Assembly (NCBI RefSeq): GCF_011751945.2
Contig: NZ_CP064951.1
Span: forward strand, 124,001-188,000
From: Actinomyces sp. zg-332
GTDB taxonomy: Bacteria > Actinomycetota > Actinomycetes > Actinomycetales > Actinomycetaceae
DNA: 64,000 nucleotides
Reading direction: 5' to 3'
Below, piece after piece: positions 56,847 through 64,000 of the stretch. How positions within the stretch are numbered: position 1 is the first letter of the stretch; each line of letters starts with the position of its first letter. The position numbers and the translations under genes are program-made. The notes below the pieces were generated by a model that was not told where the DNA came from, searched no databases, and saw nothing but the letters and a program-made list of their open reading frames with translations.

Positions 56847-57632
56847 ATGGGATTTATTCAAGACTATGTTGTAGCACTTGGTGCTTCATACTGGGTAGTT
56901 TTCATAATATTTCTTTTATGTTATGTAGATGGATTTTTCCCACCTTTGCCGTCTGAATCAATACTTATCACTTTGGGTAGCCTTGCCGCCACTACTGGTA
57001 ATGTTTATATTATTTCGGTTTGGATTTTTGGTGCCTTAGGTGCATGGTTAGGTGACGTGACTGCTTATCATATTGCTCGTTATATTCCACTTTATAGAAT
57101 ACCGTTTTTAAATAAAGGCAAAGGAAAGAAGGCAGTTGATGCTGCTGAAAGATCTTTGGCCGAACGTGGTGTATTTTTGATTTTAGTGGCTAGGTTTGTT
57201 CCTATTGGTCGCATTGCGGTGAATATGGTTGCTGGTGCTACTGGTTACTCTAGAATGAAATTTATCGCTATTTCATGTTGTGCTGCTTCCGTTTGGTCTG
57301 CTTATTCAATTAGTTTGGGCTATGGTGCTGGAGCAATTTTGCATCATAGCCCATTGCTAGCAATTTTCGTTGGTATAGTTTTAGGTATCCTATCAGGAAT
57401 AATTTTAGATAGGATAATTACCTTTATTGGAAATGTTTTAGCTAAACGTATAGTTAATAATAAGATTAGGTTCTTGCGTTGGATAAGGCTTGAAGACATC
57501 ATAAATCAAGGTATTGATATTGACGAAGACACTATTTCTACGGCTTTAAAAAACGATAAGTTGCATTTACCTGCAGAGATAGAAGCTAAATTAGAAGAAA
57601 ATAGTGGAAATGATGACAATCACACAAGATAA
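56847..57632 (+). CDS. DedA-family membrane protein
   Basis: 261 aa from ATG 56847 (MGFIQDYVVALGASYW). DedA/SNARE-associated domain with FFPPLPSESILITLGSLA and the paired re-entrant motif FVPIGRIAVNMVAGATGYSR. Relatives scramble or flip polyprenyl phosphate or phosphatidylethanolamine across the membrane, so a link to envelope synthesis is plausible. A hydrophilic C-terminal tail follows the last helix. It ends 80 bp before the convergent coaA. Confidence 0.88.
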   Translation: MGFIQDYVVALGASYWVVFIIFLLCYVDGFFPPLPSESILITLGSLAATTGNVYIISVWIFGALGAWLGDVTAYHIARYIPLYRIPFLNKGKGKKAVDAAERSLAERGVFLILVARFVPIGRIAVNMVAGATGYSRMKFIAISCCAASVWSAYSISLGYGAGAILHHSPLLAIFVGIVLGILSGIILDRIITFIGNVLAKRIVNNKIRFLRWIRLEDIINQGIDIDEDTISTALKNDKLHLPAEIEAKLEENSGNDDNHTR

Positions 57633-57711
57633 CTATTTTTAGGTTAGTTATAATACGTGTGGTTTATAAATAATAAATCTTTATAAATAGAATTCTACTT
57701 TGTTATTTTTA

Positions 57712-58665
57712 TTACGGTTTTCTTAGTAAGATGTTTTCTACTTTATGATTTTTGCCTTTATGAATTATAGTTGTTGCTCTAGTTCTAGTTTTTTCAATGT
57801 TTTCTTTCAAATTTTTTAAGTTAATCGTTTTCCAAATATCTTTAGCTTTATCAATTGCTTCATTATCGTCTAAATTTGCATAGTTTTTAAAATAAGAGTT
57901 TTCTAGTTTGAAAGCTGTTTCACGTAAACGTAAGAAGCGTTCAACATACCACTCTTCTAAGTTGTCGTAAGCGGCATCAATATAAATTGAAAAATTAAAA
58001 AAATCAGTTAAAATTTGGTTATTTTTTCCTAAGGCTGGTTGTAAAACATTTAATCCTTCTATAATGAGGATATTAGGATTTTTTACAATTTGTTCTTGGT
58101 TTTTTAAAATATCGTATTCTACGTGTGAATATTGGGGTATAGAAATATTGGTTTTCCCAGATTTAATGTTATGCAAAAATTGATGTAATAAAGGCATATT
58201 ATAAGAAATAGGGAACCCTTTTTTATCCATTATATTATGTGCTGATAAATATTTGTTTGGGTGTAGAAACCCATCAGTTGTTACTAATTCTACTCGTGGT
58301 TTTGAAGGAAGCTGTTGCAACATTGTCTGTAGTAAACGGGCAACTGAGGATTTGCCAACTGAAACACTACCCGCGATTGCTATTACATAAGGTGTATCTA
58401 TATTTATAGTATGGTTAGAATTCTCATTGAAGAAGTTTTTTTGTTTACGTAATAAATTTAAGTATGCTTCGTATCGTATTTGTAGTAATGCACACAGAGG
58501 TTTGTAAATAGTATTTATTTCTTCCATATCGATTGGGTCAGCCAACCCTGATATTGCGTTTAGATCTTTTTGCCCTAAATGCAAATCAGTTGTTTTTTTA
58601 AGTTGTGACCAACTATCTCTTGTAAAATACCAATACTGTTGCGGATATTTTTCTTTTGTGTTCAT
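57712..58665 (-). CDS. coaA: Pantothenate kinase, type I
   Basis: 317 aa, the only minus-strand gene. Phosphorylates pantothenate in the first step of coenzyme A synthesis. Walker A is GSVSVGKSSVARLLQ (about residues 98-112); TTDGFLHPNKYL, GFPISYN and IEGLNVLQP are type I signatures. The N-terminus PQQYWYFTRDSWSQL is typical. Slightly AT-richer than the ribosomal genes. Convergent with dedA and divergent from glmS. Confidence 0.96.
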   Translation of the reverse strand: MNTKEKYPQQYWYFTRDSWSQLKKTTDLHLGQKDLNAISGLADPIDMEEINTIYKPLCALLQIRYEAYLNLLRKQKNFFNENSNHTINIDTPYVIAIAGSVSVGKSSVARLLQTMLQQLPSKPRVELVTTDGFLHPNKYLSAHNIMDKKGFPISYNMPLLHQFLHNIKSGKTNISIPQYSHVEYDILKNQEQIVKNPNILIIEGLNVLQPALGKNNQILTDFFNFSIYIDAAYDNLEEWYVERFLRLRETAFKLENSYFKNYANLDDNEAIDKAKDIWKTINLKNLKENIEKTRTRATTIIHKGKNHKVENILLRKP

Positions 58666-59043
58666 TACTTGAATATACCTGTCAATTTTAATTCCTATAT
58701 TATATTACACGTTATGAGGTAACATGAAAATTACTGGCAGTACCTATTTTTCTTCGCCACTTAAAATGTTTTGTTTTAGAAAATGGGAAGTGCGCCTTGT
58801 TTATACGATAGGTATGTTGTGGTATTTAAGTTTTGAGTTGTTGTTTGTGAACGGTTAAATGTATTTTAAATATGCTATATTTTCTTAGTAGAATTTTATT
58901 GAAATTTTGTGTTTGAATGATATTTTATTGGTTTTATTTTTTAGCGAAAAAGCTAGGAAAGTAAATTATTACGTTATGTAATATGCTTTTATCATTATTA
59001 AATGTACAATATTGTATTATTTGTTTTAGAGATTGGGTTAGAT
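58666..59043. other. Divergent intergenic region coaA/glmS
   Basis: AT-rich, must contain promoters for coaA (minus) and glmS (plus). No ribozyme-type glmS leader fold is recognised by eye; no gene seen. Confidence 0.5.
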
Positions 59044-60915
59044 ATGTGTGGAGTGTCAGGACATTGTTCTTCAGCTTCTAGTCAAGCGAGCTTAGAAGTA
59101 GTTTTATCTGGTCTGTCTAGATTAGAATACCGTGGTTATGACTCAGCTGGTATTGCTGTGCACGCGGGAAACCAAGTTATAACTTCTAAAGCTGTTGGCA
59201 AGCTTGTGAATCTGAAAGCACAATTGCAATCGTCTCCTTTGCCTGATGCTGTTTGTGCTATAGGTCATACAAGATGGGCTACTCACGGTGCTCCTACTAC
59301 TTTAAATGCTCATCCACATACTTCATATGATGGGGTAATTACTCTAATTCATAACGGTATCTTTGAAAATGCAGATGCTTTCCGTCCTATTTTGAAATCT
59401 GAGGGTGTTGAATTTGTCTCTGAAACTGATACTGAAGTAATGGCACATTTGATAGCTAAAGAATATGCCACACTTGATATTGAAGACAATAATACTCGTA
59501 TGATAGAGGCTGTACGTAAGTGTACTGGACGTATTGATGGTACTTTTACTCTTTTAATATTGAATAAAGATTGTCCTGGACATGTTTTTGCTGCTCGTCG
59601 TTCTTCTCCGCTGGTTATCGGTTTGGGTAAGGGCGAAAACTTCTTGGGGTCAGATGCTGTGGCTTTTGCTGAGTATACTCAAACTGCTCTAGAGATTGGA
59701 CAGGATGAAATAGCAGATGTTACTGCTGATAATGTTGTTGTATACAACAGTGATGGTGAAGAAGTATTACCTAAGAAATTTAGTGTAGATTCAATTAAGG
59801 GCCGTGCTGATAAAGATGGTTGGCCTACTTTTATGGAGAAAGAAATTCATGAGCAGCCTCGAGCAGTGCGTGATACGTTGGCAAGCCGTACAGATAAAAA
59901 TGGATTCTTGACCTTAGACGAACTACGTATTGAGCAATCAGTCTTGCGTACGGTGGATAAGATAATTGTTGTTGCTTGTGGTACTGCTTCTTATGCTGGA
60001 ATGGTAGCTAGGTATGCGATTGAACATTGGTGTCGTATCCCAGTTGAGGTTGAATTAGCTCATGAATTCCGTTACCGCGATCCTGTTGTAAATGAAAAGA
60101 CTTTGGTCGTAGCTATTTCACAGTCAGGTGAAACAATGGACACGATTATGGCTATTCGTCATGCTCGTGAACAAGGAGCAAAGGTTTTGGCTATTGTGAA
60201 TGCTCCAGGTTCTACTATTTCTCGTGAATCAGATGCTGTTTTGCTTACTCATGCTGGTCCTGAGATTGCTGTTGCTTCAACTAAGGCTTTCACAGCACAG
60301 ATAACAGCTTGTTATTTGCTTGGTTTATATTTAGCTCAGGTTCGTGGAAATAAATATGTTGATGAGATTGCTACTTACTTAGAAGAACTTTCAAAGATTC
60401 CTGATAAGATGCAAGAAGTTCTGGATAATGGGGAACAGATACGACAGGTTGCTCGCCAAATGGTTACAACTTCTTCAGTTATTTTCTTGGGACGCCACGT
60501 GTCTTATCCTATTGCCCTTGAGGGCGCTTTGAAACTTAAGGAATTGGCTTATATTCATGCTGAAGGTTTTGCCGCTGGTGAATTAAAGCATGGACCTATT
60601 GCTTTAATTGATGCTGGGCAACCGGTATTTGTTGTTGTTCCTACTAAGCGTCGCCCAGTTTTACATAAGAAGGTTATTTCTAATATTCAAGAAGTTAGAG
60701 CTAGAGGCGCTAAGACAATTGTTATTGCCGAACAGGGTGATGATTTTGTGAATGATTGTGCTGAAGTAATATTCCGTGTACCTCAAACTCCTACACTGTT
60801 TTTACCGTTAGTTACTGTTATTCCTATGCAAATATTTGCTTGTGAAGTTGCTAGTGCTAAAGGACTTGATGTTGACCAGCCTAGGAACTTGGCTAAGTCT
60901 GTTACTGTGGAATAA
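59044..60915 (+). CDS. glmS: Glutamine-fructose-6-phosphate aminotransferase
   Basis: 623 aa from ATG 59044, so that Cys2 (MCGVSGHCSS) becomes the N-terminal nucleophile of the glutaminase domain after Met removal; the 59002 start would bury it. SIS domains: CGTASYAGMVARYAIEHWCR, AISQSGETMDTIMAIRHA and HVSYPIALEGALKLKEL. Makes glucosamine 6-phosphate for peptidoglycan, feeding glmM. A stem-loop follows. Confidence 0.97.
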   Translation: MCGVSGHCSSASSQASLEVVLSGLSRLEYRGYDSAGIAVHAGNQVITSKAVGKLVNLKAQLQSSPLPDAVCAIGHTRWATHGAPTTLNAHPHTSYDGVITLIHNGIFENADAFRPILKSEGVEFVSETDTEVMAHLIAKEYATLDIEDNNTRMIEAVRKCTGRIDGTFTLLILNKDCPGHVFAARRSSPLVIGLGKGENFLGSDAVAFAEYTQTALEIGQDEIADVTADNVVVYNSDGEEVLPKKFSVDSIKGRADKDGWPTFMEKEIHEQPRAVRDTLASRTDKNGFLTLDELRIEQSVLRTVDKIIVVACGTASYAGMVARYAIEHWCRIPVEVELAHEFRYRDPVVNEKTLVVAISQSGETMDTIMAIRHAREQGAKVLAIVNAPGSTISRESDAVLLTHAGPEIAVASTKAFTAQITACYLLGLYLAQVRGNKYVDEIATYLEELSKIPDKMQEVLDNGEQIRQVARQMVTTSSVIFLGRHVSYPIALEGALKLKELAYIHAEGFAAGELKHGPIALIDAGQPVFVVVPTKRRPVLHKKVISNIQEVRARGAKTIVIAEQGDDFVNDCAEVIFRVPQTPTLFLPLVTVIPMQIFACEVASAKGLDVDQPRNLAKSVTVE

Positions 60916-60933
60916 ATAGTAAAGTATTGTTTT

Positions 60934-60970
60934 ATGGCTTGTTGTATTCAACAACAAGCCATTTATACTT
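60934..60970 (+). terminator. Stem-loop after glmS
   Basis: ATGGCTTGTTG (60934-60944) pairs with CAACAAGCCAT (60952-60962), 11 bp with a 7-base loop. The T run after it is weak. Confidence 0.8.
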
Positions 60971-61086
60971 TCAAAATCTACTTTTGTATTAATTTATTAT
61001 TTTTAATTATTCAATTTTACTTCGTTCGTTCCCTCTTTTATTTTTTTAAAAAAAGCTATACCCTTGTATTTGTATGTTCGTTTCAC

Positions 61087-61094
61087 GGGGGGGG
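61087..61094 (+). repeat. G8 homopolymer upstream of the surface-protein gene
   Basis: Eight consecutive Gs within the intergenic region, about 65 bp before the start codon at 61160. A length change would alter promoter spacing or leader structure of the downstream gene. Confidence 0.85.
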
Positions 61095-61159
61095 ACCATA
61101 TTTTGTGTTATCCATTCTGCGTGGCTATATTATTTGAAAAGTAATTTTAGGGGTATAAG

Positions 61160-64000
61160 TTGAGTAAGTACGCAGTACGTAAGGCTATAAGCATTTTTGT
61201 GCTTTTGTCTTTTATTATTGTTACTTTCGGAAATTCAATATCTCCAGCATATGGTGATAGTGGTTTACGTGGTGATTTGCAGGTTATAAACCTCGAACCA
61301 AATGACACGATTAATCATGAAACTGATTATTGGCCTGATAGAACCATAAATGCAGCTGGTGACGTTTCTATTTCCGGTGCTGGTTCAAAACTAGTAAATC
61401 CTTGGATTGTTATTACTGTACCGAAGAGTAATAAAATTTCAAAGCCTGGATATGTAGATTCACAGAACGCTATTTATAACAGGTTAGTTGAAGAAGATCC
61501 TGATAACTATTATTTGGTTTATAAGTTTAAAGAAATTAGTGGTGGTTTTAGGGCAACCTTTAGAGCGCCGTTTAAATTCTTAGATAATCAAAATACGCAT
61601 AATGGCGATACAATTAAGGTTAAAGTTGATGTTCGCCAAGGTGATGATAGTAACGATTTTAAAGATAAGCCTATTCTTTATTCAGCTGAAAAGACCTATA
61701 AACTATTAAAACAAGAGTTTGAATACAACGAAACGCTTCTTGCTGCACGTGATGGTCAATGGGATGAACCAAATGCTCGTAAAGTTTATTCGATGAATGT
61801 TACTCCTAATCAAACAAATACAGGAGATCCAGGATATGTAGTTAGCCTTTATGGTTCACACTTGTACGATCTACCTAAAGACTTTAACGGTAATCCATCA
61901 TATGTTATCCCTAGCAATATAAAAATTATTTACACTTTACCTGAAGGTGTAGAACCAAATGGTAATCTTGGCTCATACAAATGGGATGAATCTACTAGAA
62001 CCTTAACGAATCTTGTAGAAAACCCTTCAAGGCAGGGACCTGACTGGCCTCGTAGTTGGAAAAATGGTTACACTCATTGGTTGAGTGTTCGTATGGTTAA
62101 TAAACCATTTGATGAAACACAAACTGTTACTGCTCGTTATATTGTTGATGCAGGTTTGCCAACTGAAAGAGAACTTACTCCGCGTGAAGTTAAGTTTGCT
62201 GTAAGAGCGAATTACTTTTCTCCAGGTGGTGGATTTGAGGCTTGGAAAGATAATTTAAATGGTGGCGGTTCATACCCTATAAATTATGATATAAGTGAAG
62301 GTAATTACTCTATTACGGGTGATACTATATCGGATAGACGATATGATCAAACTGAAAATGGTTTATACTACCGTGTATATATGCGTGCAAATAATAATGG
62401 TTCAGCCTTTGATAACCCCGAAAATGGTAAAGTAACTGCCCTTTATAAGATTGAAGATATTCGATCAAGTCTTGATAATGATAAGAGAACTAGTTACAAG
62501 TCATTCCAGTTTAAAGGAATAAATGGACATGGAAATATAAATTCTTTCTCAGAAGAGAGAAGAACGCAAATTCAACAAGAACTAGTTGATTCCATCAATA
62601 ATACTCCTAACGTTTTGTATGGTGTTAAAGATGATGGAACAAAGGTAGAACTTGCTAAAAATGTTCAACTGGAACAGAAAATAGATATTAATGATCCTAA
62701 AGCTGAATATGCAAAACTACTTCTAGAATTTAGTAAGCCTATTGTTCTCAATAACATGGTTCTCACTTATAATATTGGGTTAGCTCCTACTGCCGATGAA
62801 ATTCAAAAATTTAAAGACCATGTGTACACAGATCGACAAGAATATCGTGGTAAAGCTAATTTCTTAATTCGAACAAGTGAAACAGTTACCGATGATGAAT
62901 CGCAGGCTAAATGGCATAATACAAACGATACTTATGCATATACAAGCCTAGAACCAATTTCACCTAAAGCAGTTATAAATGGTGCTTCTTCAAATGAGCT
63001 TAGAGTGACGTATTCAAAGCAAGGTGCTACCTTTACATATTGGTCCCAAGCCCAATTGTCAACTGACTATGGTCTATGGGGTGCGATGGGTAGCCAGCCT
63101 ATTAAAAATGCTAAGTTAATACAGTTAATTCCTGAAGGTTTCAACTATGTTCGTAAACATAGTCAATATTGGTACGGTAAAAATATTGAAGAGCCTGAAG
63201 TAATAAAAAATTACAAGAATACGGGTAAAACAGCTGTAATCTATACCATCCCTGAGATGATTCCAAACAATTCTAACTTAAGGGCAATAGGGATTAGAAC
63301 AACACTTGAAGCTACTCCGTATGCTAAGCGTGGTGCAAATAATCCAATTGAAACATACTTTATGTATGATAAGAATGATATTATTACAGAATATCAATCA
63401 TGGATGAAAACTAATGACTCATTAGACATCGATAATGATGGTGACAGAGAAGAACGCGTACTTGTACACAGAGCAAATGTTAACTATGTTCCACCTTTGG
63501 AATTAATCGTTAAGAAAGAAGTTGGGTATGATACTTCTGCTTTCGGTCTATCTACCACAGGTGACTTAGGATACAACTTCTTCTATCGTGTAAATATTTT
63601 CAACAACACAATTGGTGAAGTAAATAGTGTACATGTAATTGACGTTTTACCTTATAAAGGTGACCACGCTATTGTTCCTAACGATTCTGGGCAATATTTA
63701 CAACGTAATTCTAAGTTTGCTACTCCGCTCTCTGCAAGTATTGAATCAGTACCTGAAAATGCTACTGTTTTGCAACGCTTTAACATTCTATACAAACTAG
63801 CTCCGCAAGGTGATGATTTAGCAAGCGTTACAGATGGTGGATGGGTTCCTGCTGACCAAGTTAGCGATTTTAGCCAAGTAAAGAGCTTTAAGCTAGAACT
63901 AAAGTCAGGTTCAACTATTGCTTCGAAGGAAGAAGTTAACCTTATAGTTCCAAGCAAGATTCCATATGATACTTCGTTGACTCCAGGAGAATGTGCTATA
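61160..64000 (+). CDS. Large secreted surface protein, 5' part (runs off the window)
   Basis: At least 947 codons without a stop. TTG start 61160 behind AGGGG. An N-terminal signal peptide (MSKYAVRKAISIFVLLSFII...ISPAYG) is followed by an extracellular-type sequence rich in Asn, Asp, Thr and Tyr with no cysteine until the very end. Several segments resemble beta-sandwich domains of Gram-positive adhesins: SGGFRATFRAPFKFLD, YKLLKQEFEYN, and near the end LELIVKKEVGYDTSAFGLST with YRVNIFNNTIGEVNSVHVID, like DUF11/Cna-B-type repeats. An LPxTG anchor is expected beyond the edge. Ligand and family member unknown. Confidence 0.8.
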   Translation, partial: MSKYAVRKAISIFVLLSFIIVTFGNSISPAYGDSGLRGDLQVINLEPNDTINHETDYWPDRTINAAGDVSISGAGSKLVNPWIVITVPKSNKISKPGYVDSQNAIYNRLVEEDPDNYYLVYKFKEISGGFRATFRAPFKFLDNQNTHNGDTIKVKVDVRQGDDSNDFKDKPILYSAEKTYKLLKQEFEYNETLLAARDGQWDEPNARKVYSMNVTPNQTNTGDPGYVVSLYGSHLYDLPKDFNGNPSYVIPSNIKIIYTLPEGVEPNGNLGSYKWDESTRTLTNLVENPSRQGPDWPRSWKNGYTHWLSVRMVNKPFDETQTVTARYIVDAGLPTERELTPREVKFAVRANYFSPGGGFEAWKDNLNGGGSYPINYDISEGNYSITGDTISDRRYDQTENGLYYRVYMRANNNGSAFDNPENGKVTALYKIEDIRSSLDNDKRTSYKSFQFKGINGHGNINSFSEERRTQIQQELVDSINNTPNVLYGVKDDGTKVELAKNVQLEQKIDINDPKAEYAKLLLEFSKPIVLNNMVLTYNIGLAPTADEIQKFKDHVYTDRQEYRGKANFLIRTSETVTDDESQAKWHNTNDTYAYTSLEPISPKAVINGASSNELRVTYSKQGATFTYWSQAQLSTDYGLWGAMGSQPIKNAKLIQLIPEGFNYVRKHSQYWYGKNIEEPEVIKNYKNTGKTAVIYTIPEMIPNNSNLRAIGIRTTLEATPYAKRGANNPIETYFMYDKNDIITEYQSWMKTNDSLDIDNDGDREERVLVHRANVNYVPPLELIVKKEVGYDTSAFGLSTTGDLGYNFFYRVNIFNNTIGEVNSVHVIDVLPYKGDHAIVPNDSGQYLQRNSKFATPLSASIESVPENATVLQRFNILYKLAPQGDDLASVTDGGWVPADQVSDFSQVKSFKLELKSGSTIASKEEVNLIVPSKIPYDTSLTPGECAI

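Noticed and set aside
58666-59043. glmS ribozyme/riboswitch upstream of glmS
   Set aside because: No recognisable ribozyme core; this element is not typical of actinobacteria.
60934-61137. 67-aa ORF after glmS
   Set aside because: Begins within the terminator stem, runs through the G8 tract, hydrophobic by AT-richness.
1-64000. tRNA, rRNA, tmRNA or SRP RNA genes
   Set aside because: No T-loop (GGTTCGAAT-like) or other conserved RNA core seen in the gaps.

Overview
The window looks like a chromosomal segment of a low-GC (roughly 38-40 % by eye) member of the Actinomycetota, most likely Actinomycetales/Actinomycetaceae-like. Support: actinobacterial-type RpoB (1160 aa), RpoC with a TTG start, RpoA beginning MLIAQRPTL, the order rpoB-rpoC / rpsL-rpsG-fusA-tuf / rpsJ...rplO / secY-adk-map / infA-rpmJ-rpsM-rpsK-rpoA-rplQ-truA / rplM-rpsI-glmM, and a GlfT2-like galactofuranosyltransferase. 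Genus cannot be fixed from this sequence alone. Apart from coaA, every gene is on the + strand. No rRNA, tRNA, CRISPR array or transposase was seen.

Layout. 1-5.7 kb: end of a probable polysaccharide-type ATPase/kinase, a TrmH-like methyltransferase fused to a winged helix, and two paralogous polytopic membrane proteins (DUF6541-like) that share a 253-bp perfect block; the first carries a G9 homopolymer in its coding sequence. 5.8-14.2 kb: a carbohydrate import and catabolism cluster (KpsF-like sugar-phosphate isomerase, ribokinase-like kinase, CUT1 binding protein and two permeases without an ATPase, FGGY kinase, fuculose-type class II aldolase, ketose-bisphosphate aldolase). 14.3-15.2 kb: a LytTR regulator and a frameshifted DUF3021 membrane partner. 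15.5-23 kb: rpoBC. 23-25 kb: two DUF1307 lipoproteins, the second split by an in-frame amber codon. 25-30 kb: str operon and tuf. 30-32 kb: GlfT2-like transferase. 32-42.3 kb: the S10/spc ribosomal operon. 43.5-49.4 kb: secY-adk-map, infA to rplQ. 50.7-53 kb: truA, rplM-rpsI. 54.6-61 kb: glmM, mscL, dedA, coaA (minus) and glmS. 61.2 kb to the end: a large secreted surface protein that runs off the window.

Unusual points. Long non-coding tracts (0.6-1.5 kb) break up what is normally a compact ribosomal region; one of them (about 53.28-54.41 kb) is strikingly G-poor and C-rich on the coding strand. Several translation genes have folded leaders (rpsL, rpsM, rplM). A pair of 22-bp direct repeats sits directly upstream of a near-consensus S10-operon promoter. 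The glmM-mscL gap holds a one-mismatch parS site and DnaA-box-like words. G9 and G8 tracts, the gene-conversion block and broken genes suggest switching of surface functions, with genes for surface sugars, envelope and sensing being the variable parts.
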